Notes under the pieces: generated by a model
The model's database searches: none
Told to the model about the DNA's origin: nothing
Seen by the model: the letters and a program-made list of their open reading frames with translations, nothing else
Translations under genes and position numbers: made by a program
NCBI GenBank assembly: GCA_014656175.1
Contig: BNBX01000007.1
Coordinates: forward strand, 65,447 to 129,446
Direction: 5' to 3'
Origin: Streptomyces werraensis
Lineage (GTDB): Bacteria > Actinomycetota > Actinomycetes > Streptomycetales > Streptomycetaceae
Length of the DNA stretch: 64,000 bases
Shown: positions 25,073 through 34,197 of the stretch, piece after piece
How positions within the stretch are numbered: the first letter of the stretch is position 1
Layout: each line of letters begins with the position of its first letter

Positions 25073-26086
25073 TCAGGTGCGCTGCCCGAACAGCTCCCGC
25101 AGCACGTCCTCCATCGTCACCAGCCCCGCCATCCGCCCGTCCGCGCCGATCACGGCCGCCAGGTGCGTACGGCTGCGCCGCATCGCGGTGAGCACGTCGT
25201 CCAGCGGAGTGCTCTCCCGGACCCGCGCGATCGGCCGCATGTCCCGCAGCCGGAACGGCATGTCCCGCGGCGAGGCGTCCAAGGCGTCCTTGACGTGCAG
25301 ATATCCGACGATCCGCCGCTGCTCGTCCACCACCGGGAACCGCGAGAAGCCGGACTCCGCGGACAGCCGCTCCAGCTCCTCCGGCGTGACGCCCACGCGC
25401 GCGTGGACCACCCGCTCCAGCGGCAGCACCACGTCCCGCACCGGACGCCGGCCCAGCTCCAGCGCGTCGTTCAGCCGCTCACGGGCCCGGTCGTCGATCA
25501 GACCCGCCTCGCCGGAGTCCCTCACGATCTGCGCCAGCTCGGCGTCCGAGAAGGACGCGGCGACCTCGTCCCGCGTCTCCACCCGCAACAACCGCAGCAA
25601 CGTGTTGGCGAAGGCGTTGATCGTGAAGATCACCGGGCGCAGCGCACGGGACAGCGCCACCAGCGGAGGGCCCAGCAGCAGCGCGCTGCGCACCGGCTCG
25701 GCGAGCGCGATGTTCTTCGGCACCATCTCGCCGAGCAGCATGTGCAGATACGTGGCCAGGGTCAGCGCGATCACGAACGACACCGCGTGCCCGGCGCCCT
25801 CGGGGACGCCCACCGCGTGGAACACCGGCTCCAGCAGATGCGCGATGGCCGGCTCGGCGACGATGCCGAGGACCAGGGTGCTCAGCGTGATGCCCAGCTG
25901 CGCTGCCGCCAGCAGCGCGGACACGTGCTCGAGCCCCCACAGCACCCGCTTGGCACGCCGGTCGCCCTCGTCCGCGTACGGCTCGATCTGGCTGCGGCGC
26001 ACCGAGATCAGGGCGAACTCCGCGCCGACGAAAAAGGCGTTGGCGACCAGGGTGGCCAGGCCGATCAGCAGTTGCACGGCGGTCAT
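25073..26086 (-). CDS. CNNM/CorC-type (HlyC) membrane protein, second of pair
   Basis: 337 residues. A DUF21 (CNNM) transmembrane domain holds NAFFVGAEFALISVRRSQIE, a Gly/Thr-rich QLGITLSTLVLG segment and the LLGEMVPKNIALAEP signature. Two CBS domains follow (FPVVDEQRRIVGYLHVKDAL and AAVIGADGRMAGLVTMEDVL). Unlike its neighbour it lacks the C-terminal CorC_HlyC domain. Related proteins handle magnesium or sodium. It overlaps the upstream paralogue by 4 bases (26083-26086), so the two are translated together and may form a heterodimer. Confidence 0.93.
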   Translation of the reverse strand: MTAVQLLIGLATLVANAFFVGAEFALISVRRSQIEPYADEGDRRAKRVLWGLEHVSALLAAAQLGITLSTLVLGIVAEPAIAHLLEPVFHAVGVPEGAGHAVSFVIALTLATYLHMLLGEMVPKNIALAEPVRSALLLGPPLVALSRALRPVIFTINAFANTLLRLLRVETRDEVAASFSDAELAQIVRDSGEAGLIDDRARERLNDALELGRRPVRDVVLPLERVVHARVGVTPEELERLSAESGFSRFPVVDEQRRIVGYLHVKDALDASPRDMPFRLRDMRPIARVRESTPLDDVLTAMRRSRTHLAAVIGADGRMAGLVTMEDVLRELFGQRT

Positions 26087-27456
26087 CGGCGGGCTCCCGG
26101 GTCGTCATGGGTGTCGGCGGACGCGGTCCCGTCGCCGTCCGGCTTCCCCTCGTCGAGGGGCGCCCGCAGCAGCACGCGTGCCGCGCGGCGGCCCGAGGCG
26201 TCCGCGACCTCAAGACGCCAGCCGGCCACCTCGACGGCGTCCCCCGTCTCCGGTATCCGGCCCAGCTCGGCGGCCACCAGCCCGGCCAGGGTTTCGTACG
26301 GCCCCTCCGGGGCGCGCAGCCCCACCCGGGCCAGCTGGTCCAGACGCGCCGAACCGTCGGCGGAGAACAGCGCGTGGCCCGTCTCGTCGGTGCCTGCCCG
26401 GGCCAGGTCGGGCGTCTCGTGCGGGTCGTGCTCGTCGCGGACCTCGCCGACCACCTCCTCCACGATGTCCTCAAGGGTGGCCACGCCCGCCGTGCCGCCG
26501 TACTCGTCGATGACCACGGCCATGGTGCGACGGCCGGACAGCCGGTCCAGCAGCCGGTCGACGGTGAGCGAGCCCGGCACCAGCAGCGGTTCGCGCATCA
26601 GCTCCGACACGGGCACCTCCGGCCGGCGTTCGGCGGGCAGCGCGAGCACGTCCTTCACATGAGCCGTGCCGACCACCCGGTCCAGCGTCTCGCGGTACAC
26701 GGGGAACCGGGACAGCCCGGTCGCCCGGGTGGCGTTGGCCACGTCCTCGCAGGTCGCCCTCTCCTCCAGGGCGATGACCTGGACGCGGGGCGTCATCACG
26801 TTCTCCGCCGTCAGATCGGCGAGGTTCAGCGTGCGGACGAACAGCTCGGCGGTGTCCGGCTCCAGGGCGCCCTTCCTGGCGGAGTGCCGGGCCAGCGCGG
26901 CCAGCTCCTGGGGGCTGCGCGCGGACTCCAGCTCCTCGGCCGGCTCCAGCCCGATCCGGCGCACCATCCGGTTGGCCGAGTTGTTCAGATGGGTGATGAA
27001 CGGGCGGAACGCGGTGCTGAACCAGCGCTGCGCGTTGCCCACCCCTTTGGCGACCGTCAGCGGCGAGGAGATCGCCCAGTTCTTCGGCACCAGCTCGCCG
27101 ACCACCATCAGGAACACCGTCGACAGGCCGGTGCCGATCACCAGGGCCAGCGAGCGGGCCAGCGACTCCGAGGCGCCGAGGTCCCGCAGCGGGCCTCTGA
27201 TCAGCGCGGCGATCGACGGCTCGGCGAGCATGCCGACCACCAGGTTGGTGACGGTGATGCCGAGCTGGGCCCCGGAGAGCTGGAAGGTCAGGCTGCGGAC
27301 GGCTTTGAGCGCGCCGGCGGCGCCCCGCTCGCCGCGCTCCGCCGCCCGCTCCAGCTCGGCCCGCTCGACCGTGGTGAGGGAGAACTCTGCCGCCACGAAC
27401 GCCCCGCACAGGAGCGAGAGCAGGATCGCCGCCAGCAGGAGGAGCACTTCGGTCAT
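26083..27456 (-). CDS. CNNM/CorC-type (HlyC) membrane protein, first of pair
   Basis: 457 residues from ATG 27456, preceded by GGAGGT. DUF21 domain (CGAFVAAEFSLTTVERAELE, AQLGITVTNLVVG, VVGELVPKNWAISSP), a CBS pair (FPVYRETLDRVVGTAHVKDV; MAVVIDEYGGTAGVATLEDI) and a C-terminal CorC_HlyC domain (LARVGLRAPEGPYETLAGLV). This is the full-length form, with the shorter paralogue directly downstream. Tandem long/short CNNM genes are common in actinobacteria and are thought to act in divalent-cation efflux or resistance. Confidence 0.93.
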   Translation of the reverse strand: MTEVLLLLAAILLSLLCGAFVAAEFSLTTVERAELERAAERGERGAAGALKAVRSLTFQLSGAQLGITVTNLVVGMLAEPSIAALIRGPLRDLGASESLARSLALVIGTGLSTVFLMVVGELVPKNWAISSPLTVAKGVGNAQRWFSTAFRPFITHLNNSANRMVRRIGLEPAEELESARSPQELAALARHSARKGALEPDTAELFVRTLNLADLTAENVMTPRVQVIALEERATCEDVANATRATGLSRFPVYRETLDRVVGTAHVKDVLALPAERRPEVPVSELMREPLLVPGSLTVDRLLDRLSGRRTMAVVIDEYGGTAGVATLEDIVEEVVGEVRDEHDPHETPDLARAGTDETGHALFSADGSARLDQLARVGLRAPEGPYETLAGLVAAELGRIPETGDAVEVAGWRLEVADASGRRAARVLLRAPLDEGKPDGDGTASADTHDDPGARR

Positions 27457-27615
27457 CGCGTCACCTCCGTCCCATCGTCGGACAGGACGGGGTCGGACGC
27501 GCGGTGTCGGCGGCAACCGGAGGCGGGCCCACGGGCGGTGACACGACCTTTCACGGAGGGCCGGGCGGCCCTCACCGGGGGGAGGACGGGCAGGGACCGG
27601 CCGACGGGCCGTGGA

Positions 27616-28053
27616 TCACCCGGTGAGGGGCTTCACCCAGCGTCGCCAGCGTTCCTCCGGCGCATACCCCGCCGCGCCCCACGCATGATGGGCGGTCTCG
27701 TTGCGCTGCAGCACCATCGCGTCCGCGCGGCGCCCGCCGAGCGCCGTGAACCGCTCCTCCGCGGCGGCCAGCAGCGCCGTCGCGATGCCCTGGCGACGGT
27801 GGTCCGGGTGCACCGCCAGGCGGTACAGATGGCACCGCCAGCCGTCGAAGCCCGCGATCACCGTGCCGACCAGCGCCCCGTCCCGCTCGGCGAGGATCAG
27901 CGCCTCGGGGTCGCGGGCGACCAGCCGCTCCACGCCGTCCCGGTCGTCGCTGATGCTGGTGCCCTCGGCGGCCGTCTTCCAGAAGGCCAGCACGGCGTCG
28001 AGGTCGTCGGGGCCCGCGGCCCGGATCCGCGGTGCGTTCGTGATGTCACTCAT
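27616..28053 (-). CDS. GNAT family acetyltransferase
   Basis: 145 residues: APRIRAAGPDDLDAVLAFWK, LILAERDGALVGTVIAGFDG, then the acetyl-CoA motif YRLAVHPDHRRQGIATALLA and the AMVLQRNETAHHAWGAAGY end typical of small GNATs. This form is YpeA-like. The substrate is unknown. It is monocistronic between the CNNM pair and the ABC operon, all on the minus strand. Confidence 0.88.
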   Translation of the reverse strand: MSDITNAPRIRAAGPDDLDAVLAFWKTAAEGTSISDDRDGVERLVARDPEALILAERDGALVGTVIAGFDGWRCHLYRLAVHPDHRRQGIATALLAAAEERFTALGGRRADAMVLQRNETAHHAWGAAGYAPEERWRRWVKPLTG

Positions 28054-28127
28054 GCGGCCGATCCCAGCAGGGCCGTGGCGGCGTGATCACGGAATTCCAC
28101 CATGCGGACCACGGCGCGCAGCGATGC

Positions 28128-30695
28128 TCACTCGTGGGCGATGGCCTCCAGCACGTTCATCCGCGACGCCCGCAGGGCCGGCAGCAGCGCCGCCGCCACA
28201 CCCACCACCGCCGACCCGACGACCACCGCCACCACGGTGCCCCAGGGCACGGCGAAGGCTGTCATGCCCTCCAGCGCCAGCACCTGCTGGATGCACACGC
28301 CCCACACCAGCCCCAGCGCCAGCCCGAGCACCGCGCCGAACACCGCGATCACCACGGACTCCAGCCGGATCATGCGCCGCAGCTGCCGCCGGCCCAGCCC
28401 GATCGCCCGCAGCAGCCCGATCTCCCGGGTGCGCTCCACCACCGACAGCGCGAGCGTGTTGACCACGCCCAGCACCGCGATCACGATCGCCAGCCCCAGC
28501 AGGGCGTACACCAGGTACAGCAGCACGGCGATCTGCCCGTGCACCAGCTCCTTGTAGTCGGCCTGGTCGCGCGCCTGCACCTGCGGATACGGGTCGAGCG
28601 TCGCCTTCAGCCGGTCGCGCAGCTCGTCCGGGGAGGTGCCGGCCGCCGCGTTGACGTACAGCGCGGAGTCCTGGCCGCCCGGCACGTACTCCTCCACGGC
28701 CGCCATGCCGAAGAACAGCCCGCCGCGCATCCCGAAGCCCTCGCCGCCCTCCATGTCGGTCAGGGCGGCCACCGTGAACTCGGCGGTGCGGCCGCCGGGG
28801 AACTCCACCGGCACCCGGTCGCCCCGGCTCACCCGGTGCTCGGCCGCGAAGCCCGCGTCCATGGCCATCCCGCCGTCGGCCAGCGCGGCCTCCGTACCGC
28901 CTTCGGCGTACGTCACCCGGGCGACGTCGTCGACGCCGTCGTCGTACCCGGCGGCGGTGGTCTCGACCCGTTCGCCGTCCGGCAGCCGCACCGCCACCGG
29001 CGCGAACCGCTGCCGTACGACCAGACCCACGCCCTCGGTGTCCCGCACCCGGTCCGTGACCTCCGGCGGGAACGGCATGAAGCCCGCGTTCTGGATCACG
29101 AAGTCCGCGCCGAGCGTCTTGTCGATCTGATCGTCGAAGGACCGGGACATCGACGCGCTGGCCACCGACAGACCGCCCACCAGGGCCAGCCCCACCATCA
29201 GCGCGGCGGCCGTGGCCCCGGTACGGCGCGGGTTGCGCAGGGCGTTGCGCCGGCTCATCCGGCCCACCGCGCCGAACAGCGCGGGGAACGCCGCGCCCAG
29301 CACCCGGATCACCGGCCGCACCAGCAGCGGGCCCGCCACGACGGTGGCGACCAGCGTGAGCACGACTCCGAGCCCCAGCAGGGACGCCGCCGTCCCCGTG
29401 TCACCGGACAGCACACAGCCCAGCAGCGCCGCCGCGCCCAGCGCGCCGACGACGCCTCCGGCCACCGCGCGGGCCCGCAGCGGCCGGCCGGCCCCGGCGA
29501 CCTCGGCGTCGGCCAGCGCGGCCATCGGGGAGACGGCCGCCGCACGACGGGCCGGGAGGTACGCGGCGACGAAGGTGACCCCCACGCCCACCACGTACGC
29601 GGAGACGGGCGTGGCCCAGCCGACCACCATCTCCGTGGTCCTGAGGTTCATCCCGAAGGCGCTCATCAGCCGGATCAGGCCGAAGGCCAGCCCCACCCCG
29701 GCCGCCAGACCGACCGTCGAGCCGGCCAGCCCGAGCAGCACCGCCTCCGTCAGCACCGACCGCCGCACCTGCCGCCGGTCCGCGCCGAGCGCCCGCAGCA
29801 GGCCCAGCTCGCGGGTGCGCTGGGCGATGAGCATCGAGAAGGTGTTGACGATCAGGAACACGCCCACGAGCACGGCGATCCCGGCGAAGCCCAGCATCGC
29901 GTACTTGATGACGTCGAGGAACGCGCCCAGCTCCTCCGAGGCCGTCTCGGCCTGCTCGTCAGCCGTCCTGATCTCGTAGGCGCCGGCGCCGAGTGCGGCG
30001 GTGATCCGCCGCTTCAGCTCCGCGTCGGGCACGCCCGGCGCCGCCTCCACGGAGACGCTGGTGGCCCGGTCCGCCCCGCCCAGCAGACGGGTGGCCGCCG
30101 CCTGCGGGTCCAGGAACACCAGGGCCGCGCCCGGGTTGGTGGTGGTGAAGGTGGCGATCCCGACCACCTCGACGCGGAACGAACCCGGCTGCGCCTGCAC
30201 GGTCAGCGTGTCGCCGATCTCCACGTCCTTGGCGTCCGCGGTGTCCGCGTCCAGCACGGCCTCGCCGTCCCCGCGCGGGGTGCGGCCGGAGGTCAGCTCC
30301 ACCACGCTCCGCTCGGTGACGTGCCAGTCCACGGCGAGGATCGGCGCGCCGGTCGTGGGGCCCACCGACTCGTTGCGGTCGTCGACGACGGTGACGTTCT
30401 CCACCTCGACGTCCGGGTGGGCCGACGCCACGCCCTCGACACCGGCGAGTTGCCGGGCCAGCCCCGCGGGCACCGTCGCCACGGCCCCGGTCGGCACCGC
30501 GGCCTCCAGATCCTCCCGCGGCTGCACCGTCACATCGGAGGAACTGGAGGCGAACAGCCGGTCGAAGGTACGGCTGACGGTGTCGGAGAAGATCAGACTG
30601 CCCGCGACGAACGCGACGGACAGCACGACGGCGAGGGCGGACAGGAGCAGCCGCCCTTTGTGCGCGAGGAAACTCCGCAGGGTCGCCTTGAGCAC
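28128..30695 (-). CDS. MacB/FtsX-type ABC permease
   Basis: 855 residues from GTG 30695, four bases after the ATPase stop (GGGAGGG ribosome site within the ATPase gene). The layout is one N-terminal transmembrane helix (SFLAHKGRLLLSALAVVLSV), a large extracytoplasmic MacB_PCD-like domain, an FtsX core with NTFSMLIAQRTRELGLLRAL, then a second extracytoplasmic/FtsX half with NTLALSVVERTREIGLLRAI and a terminal NVLEAIAHE. The duplicated FtsX core is the usual form in actinobacteria. It probably exports a lipophilic or peptide substrate or acts mechanically at the envelope. Confidence 0.94.
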   Translation of the reverse strand: MLKATLRSFLAHKGRLLLSALAVVLSVAFVAGSLIFSDTVSRTFDRLFASSSSDVTVQPREDLEAAVPTGAVATVPAGLARQLAGVEGVASAHPDVEVENVTVVDDRNESVGPTTGAPILAVDWHVTERSVVELTSGRTPRGDGEAVLDADTADAKDVEIGDTLTVQAQPGSFRVEVVGIATFTTTNPGAALVFLDPQAAATRLLGGADRATSVSVEAAPGVPDAELKRRITAALGAGAYEIRTADEQAETASEELGAFLDVIKYAMLGFAGIAVLVGVFLIVNTFSMLIAQRTRELGLLRALGADRRQVRRSVLTEAVLLGLAGSTVGLAAGVGLAFGLIRLMSAFGMNLRTTEMVVGWATPVSAYVVGVGVTFVAAYLPARRAAAVSPMAALADAEVAGAGRPLRARAVAGGVVGALGAAALLGCVLSGDTGTAASLLGLGVVLTLVATVVAGPLLVRPVIRVLGAAFPALFGAVGRMSRRNALRNPRRTGATAAALMVGLALVGGLSVASASMSRSFDDQIDKTLGADFVIQNAGFMPFPPEVTDRVRDTEGVGLVVRQRFAPVAVRLPDGERVETTAAGYDDGVDDVARVTYAEGGTEAALADGGMAMDAGFAAEHRVSRGDRVPVEFPGGRTAEFTVAALTDMEGGEGFGMRGGLFFGMAAVEEYVPGGQDSALYVNAAAGTSPDELRDRLKATLDPYPQVQARDQADYKELVHGQIAVLLYLVYALLGLAIVIAVLGVVNTLALSVVERTREIGLLRAIGLGRRQLRRMIRLESVVIAVFGAVLGLALGLVWGVCIQQVLALEGMTAFAVPWGTVVAVVVGSAVVGVAAALLPALRASRMNVLEAIAHE

Positions 30696-30699
30696 GCCG

Positions 30700-31914
30700 T
30701 CAGCCCTCCCCGCCGGGCTGCGTGCCGTCCGGCTCCCCGGCGCGGGGCGGGACGGCGCCGGGTGCGCCACGGCCGGGCGACGCGGGGCGCGTCCGCCCGC
30801 TTGTCGTCCCGCCACCAGGGGGCGTGGCCCCCGGTACCCCGTCGCCTTGCGGCGCAACGCTCGGCTCTCCGCCGGCCACGTGCGGAGCGCCCTGGCGCCC
30901 GCCGTCCTGCGGTGGGGCGTCCGGTCGTCCGGCGTCCTTCGGTGTGGCGGCCTGCTCGGCATCCGAGGGCGCGGCGCCCGGCTTCCTCGCGTCCGGGGGC
31001 GCGGTCTGTCCCCCGCCGTCCGGCGCTGTGGGGTGCGGTGTCCCGCCGTCCGTTGGGGTCTGCGGGGTTCCCCCGGCGGCAGGAGCGGCGCTCGGTGCGC
31101 CACCGCCCGGCGGCACCGCTCCGTCCGGGACCGTCGCGCCCCGTACCACGTCGAACCGCTTCATCCGTTCCAGGACCGACTCCGCCGTAGGGCGGTGCAT
31201 CTCGTCCACGATGCGGCCGTCCGCCAGGAAGAGGACCAGGTCGGAGTGGGCCGCGGCGCCGGGGTCGTGGGTGACCATGACCACCGTCTGGCCCAGCCGG
31301 TCCACCGCCTCCCGGAGGAAGCCCAGCACCTCGAGTCCGGCGCGCGAGTCGAGGTTGCCGGTCGGCTCGTCGGCGAAGATCAGCTCGGGCCGGGAGGCCA
31401 GGGCCCGCGCGCAGGCGACCCGCTGCTGCTGGCCGCCCGACAGCTGTGCGGGCCGGTGCTTCAGACGGTCCCGCAGGCCCAGCGTGTCGATGACCTGGTC
31501 CAGCCACGCCTCGTCGGGCTTCTGCCCGGCGATGTCCATGGGCAGGGTGATGTTCTCGCGCGCGTTCAGCGTGGGGATGAGGTTGAACGACTGGAACATG
31601 AACCCGACGCGGTCCCGCCGCAGCCGGGTCAGCTCACGGTCCTTCAGCCCGGTGATCTCCGTGTCGCCGAGCCAGACCTGACCGGCGGAGACGGTGTCGA
31701 GCCCGGCCAGGCAGTGCATCAGTGTGGACTTGCCGGAGCCCGACGGCCCCATCACCGCGGTGAAGCGCCCGCGCGCGATGTCCACGTCCACCGAGTCCAG
31801 GGCGATCACCGCCGTCTCGCCGGAGCCGTACGCCTTCGTCAGCCTGCGGGCGCGGGCCGCGGTGCCGTCGGCGGGCGCGAGGCCCCGGGCGTGCTCCTCA
31901 GCGGGTGTGGACAA
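30700..31914 (-). CDS. MacB-type ABC ATPase with long low-complexity tail
   Basis: 404 residues from TTG 31914, which has GGAGGAGGCGG upstream. The ATPase domain is standard: Walker A MGPSGSGKSTLMH, signature QLSGGQQQRVACARALA, Walker B LIFADEPTGNLDSRAG and MVTHDPGAAAHSD. After residue about 260, where relatives normally end, there is a Gly/Pro/Ala/Asp-rich tail of about 140 residues with repeated DGG and PPGGG elements. It is the cytoplasmic partner of the following permease. The tail has no recognisable domain. Confidence 0.92.
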   Translation of the reverse strand: MSTPAEEHARGLAPADGTAARARRLTKAYGSGETAVIALDSVDVDIARGRFTAVMGPSGSGKSTLMHCLAGLDTVSAGQVWLGDTEITGLKDRELTRLRRDRVGFMFQSFNLIPTLNARENITLPMDIAGQKPDEAWLDQVIDTLGLRDRLKHRPAQLSGGQQQRVACARALASRPELIFADEPTGNLDSRAGLEVLGFLREAVDRLGQTVVMVTHDPGAAAHSDLVLFLADGRIVDEMHRPTAESVLERMKRFDVVRGATVPDGAVPPGGGAPSAAPAAGGTPQTPTDGGTPHPTAPDGGGQTAPPDARKPGAAPSDAEQAATPKDAGRPDAPPQDGGRQGAPHVAGGEPSVAPQGDGVPGATPPGGGTTSGRTRPASPGRGAPGAVPPRAGEPDGTQPGGEG

Positions 31915-32055
31915 GGCCGCCTCCTCCGGTGAACAGCCGGGCCGAGCATGTCGCGCCGAGGGTAAGGCGGCCCGGTCCGCGCGGAACATCCCCCGGGAGT
32001 GCCGGATGCGGAACACCGATGTAAGGGGCACATGAGCTCGCGATCCCGTCCCCCC

Positions 32056-32085
32056 TTGCCGTCGCTAGCATCCCGGCGCTAGCGT
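32056..32085 (+). promoter_or_regulatory. Leaderless promoter of the RHH/Fic-like pair
   Basis: TTGCCG (32056-32061) and TAGCGT (32080-32085) are separated by 18 bases. The expected start coincides with ATG 32092. The only purine-rich stretch (GAGG) is too close to the ATG to be a ribosome site. Confidence 0.55.
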
Positions 32086-32091
32086 CGAGGT

Positions 32092-32331
32092 ATGGCGAAG
32101 ACCCAGCTGAACGTGCGCGTGGACGAGGGCACCGCCCGAGCGGCCCGGGAGCGTGCCCTGGCGCGAGGCATCAGCGTCAACCGCTACATCGAGGAACTCG
32201 TCCGGCAGGACACCGGCGAGGCAGGACGCGCCTTCGTCGAGGCCGCCGCCGACTTCATGAAGCAGTACGAGAGCGTCTTCGCCGAGGAGTTCGGCCGGGA
32301 CCGCGAGGGCACACGAGAAGGCCGCCGCTGA
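32092..32331 (+). CDS. Ribbon-helix-helix antitoxin-like protein
   Basis: 79 residues. The N-terminus AKTQLNVRVDEGTARAARER and ARGISVNRYIEELVRQD form a beta-strand and two helices, as in Arc/MetJ DNA-binding proteins. The C-terminal part is acidic (FVEAAADFMKQYESVFAEEF) and could wrap a toxin. The gene ends 3 bases before the Fic-like gene, so the two form a bicistron in antitoxin-first order. Auto-repression is likely but inferred. Confidence 0.82.
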   Translation: MAKTQLNVRVDEGTARAARERALARGISVNRYIEELVRQDTGEAGRAFVEAAADFMKQYESVFAEEFGRDREGTREGRR

Positions 32332-32334
32332 CCC

Positions 32335-32709
32335 TTGGACCACGTACGCATCGATCTCGCCTGGCTGCTCATGCTCGCCGAGCAGCAGACCCCCGGCGAC
32401 CCCCAGGTCACCGACTGGGGCGCCCTGATCGCCGCCGTCGCCCGGCACGACGCCGAGATATTCGGCGTACCCGTCTACGACACACCGCACAGCCGCGCCG
32501 CAGCCCTGCTCCAGCTGCTCATCCACGTCCCCGCCTTGGAGCGCTCCAACGCCCTGTTCGCCTCCGCCGTCGCGTACGCCTACCTGGTCGCCGGCGGCCT
32601 GAAGGTCGTCACCTCGCCCGAGCAGGTGCGCGACCTGGCCCGCCTGGTCAAGAAGGGCGACGCGGACATCGACGCCATCGCGGCCGAACTGCGCCGCTGG
32701 TGCGCCTGA
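32335..32709 (+). CDS. Fic/Doc-like toxin component with degenerate active-site loop
   Basis: 124 residues from TTG 32335. The sequence (RIDLAWLLMLAEQQTPGDPQ, HDAEIFGVPVYDTPHSRAAA, LLIHVPALERSNALFASAVA) matches what is usually labelled the toxin component of a Fic-family toxin-antitoxin system in Streptomyces. The Fic loop is degenerate: His64 is kept, but the following D/E-G-N-(G/K)-R pattern is replaced by PALERSN and the loop is one residue shorter. Catalytic nucleotide or phosphate transfer is therefore doubtful. It pairs with the RHH gene upstream. Confidence 0.78.
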   Translation: MDHVRIDLAWLLMLAEQQTPGDPQVTDWGALIAAVARHDAEIFGVPVYDTPHSRAAALLQLLIHVPALERSNALFASAVAYAYLVAGGLKVVTSPEQVRDLARLVKKGDADIDAIAAELRRWCA

Positions 32710-33411
32710 TCACCCGCGGTCGGCCCCCGCGTCGGCGAGAGGCCGCCACGCGGTGCCGATGACGCAGAACGACTGCGGCAGCGCGGGCCCGTTCGCGGGG
32801 ATCGTCATGCGCCGGTAGGGGCCCAGCTCGAAACCCGCCTCCCGCAGCGCCGCGACCGGATCCCGGGACAGGTGGCAGCCGCCCGCGAGCGGCGGCCACA
32901 GCGTCCGGTCCAGCGCCCGCTGGGTGGCGTGCATGACCCGCCCGCCGCCCGCGCCGTGCTCGAAGAACCGCACCTCGCCGCCGGGCCGCAGCACCCGCCG
33001 CACCTCCGCGAGCGCCCGCGGCACGTCCCGCACGCTGCACAGCACCAGCGACAGCACCGCCGCGTCGAACGCCTCGCTCTTCACGGGCAGCGCCTCCGCC
33101 ACCCCGGGCGCCACGTCCACGGGCACCTCCGCCCGCAGCGCCGCCTCCACGGCCAGCGCGCGCAGCGCACGCTCCGGCTCCATGGCGACGACCTCCGAGA
33201 CCGTGCCCGGGTAGTGGGCGAAGTTCAGGCCGTTGCCCGCGCCGATCTCGATCACCCGCCCGGACAGACCGCCGAGCAGCCTGCGCCGTACGTCCGCCAT
33301 CCCCGCGCGGCTCTCGGCGGCGACGCTGAAACGGGCGTACCAGCGGGCGAAGACCGGGTGGTGCACAGGGTCCCGCACCGCCTGGGCGGAGCGGGCGGAC
33401 CGCACCTGCAT
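32710..33411 (-). CDS. Class I SAM-dependent methyltransferase
   Basis: 233 residues. The SAM-binding motif is VIEIGAGNGLNFAHYPG, followed by the acidic loop VVAMEPERALRAL, the FDAAVLSLVLCSV motif and EVRRVLRPGGEVRFFEHG. The architecture is that of the Methyltransf_11 group; substrates of relatives include small lipophilic molecules. The C-terminus CHLSRDPVAALREAGFELG also matches that group. It converges with the Fic-like gene without an intergenic gap. Confidence 0.9.
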   Translation of the reverse strand: MQVRSARSAQAVRDPVHHPVFARWYARFSVAAESRAGMADVRRRLLGGLSGRVIEIGAGNGLNFAHYPGTVSEVVAMEPERALRALAVEAALRAEVPVDVAPGVAEALPVKSEAFDAAVLSLVLCSVRDVPRALAEVRRVLRPGGEVRFFEHGAGGGRVMHATQRALDRTLWPPLAGGCHLSRDPVAALREAGFELGPYRRMTIPANGPALPQSFCVIGTAWRPLADAGADRG

Positions 33412-33467
33412 GGGGACCTCCCCGGGTCGGGTCTACGGCGATTCTCCCCAGGGGCCGGTCCGGCGAA

Positions 33468-34196
33468 TCACCGTGCGCGGGAGGGCGCCTCGCGTGTGTG
33501 GAAGGCCTCCGCGTCCCAGACGCCCTCCAGCCGGGGCGCCAGCCACCGCGGGGCGGCGGCCCGGAAGGCGGGCGGGTCCAGCCGCCCCGCGCCCTCGGGA
33601 ACGGCGCCCAGCAGCGGCACCCCGGTGACGTCCGGCAGGTCCAGCAGGTTGCAGCGTTCCGCGAGCCCGGGGTCCGCGGGCCAGCTCCCGATCACCACGC
33701 CCACCGGGTCGAGACCCCGCCCGCGCAGCTCCCGGACCGTCAGCTCCGTGGCGTTGAGGGTGCCGAGCCCGGCGGAGGCGACCACGACGACCGGCGCGCG
33801 CAGCAGCTCCGCCGCGTCCGCCAGCGTCCCGCCGGCCGCGTCGAAGCGCACCAGCAGGCCACCCGCGCCCTCCACCAGCACCAGGTCGTGCTCGGTGGCC
33901 AGCTTGGCGGCCCGCTCGGCGATCTCGTGCGGATGCACGGGCGTCCGCCCGGCCCGGCGGGCCGCCGTGGCCGGGGCCAGCGGCTCCGGGTAGCGGGCCA
34001 GTTCGGCCGACGTGACCGCCCCGGCGAGCCGCACGACCTCCGCCGCGTCTCCCGGCTCGTCGGGGCCGACCCCCGTCTGCGCGGCCTTGAGCACCGCCAC
34101 CGAACGGCCGCCCGCAAGCGCCGTCGCGGCGACCGCGGCCGTCACCACCGTCTTGCCGACCTCGGTGTTCGTGCCCGTCATCACCAGCACCGGCAT
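33468..34196 (-). CDS. bioD: Dethiobiotin synthetase
   Basis: 242 residues. The P-loop is MTGTNTEVGKTVVTAA, followed by LKAAQTGVGPDEPGDAAEV, LVLVEGAGGLLVRFDAAGGT and the NATELTVRELRGRGL segment. It closes the ureido ring of biotin using ATP and CO2. The ATG at 34196 lies one base after the bioA stop and uses AAGGAGGGA as its ribosome site. It is the last gene of the bioB-bioA-bioD operon. Confidence 0.96.
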   Translation of the reverse strand: MPVLVMTGTNTEVGKTVVTAAVAATALAGGRSVAVLKAAQTGVGPDEPGDAAEVVRLAGAVTSAELARYPEPLAPATAARRAGRTPVHPHEIAERAAKLATEHDLVLVEGAGGLLVRFDAAGGTLADAAELLRAPVVVVASAGLGTLNATELTVRELRGRGLDPVGVVIGSWPADPGLAERCNLLDLPDVTGVPLLGAVPEGAGRLDPPAFRAAAPRWLAPRLEGVWDAEAFHTREAPSRAR

Positions 34197-34197
34197 G

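Noticed and set aside
28083..31190. 1035-residue plus-strand frame opposite the FtsX permease
   Set aside because: His/Arg/Gln-rich shadow product without domains; the minus-strand permease is unmistakable.
32335..32709. Canonical active Fic toxin
   Set aside because: The active-site loop lacks the required Gly-Asn-(Gly/Lys)-Arg residues, so only a Fic-like label is justified.
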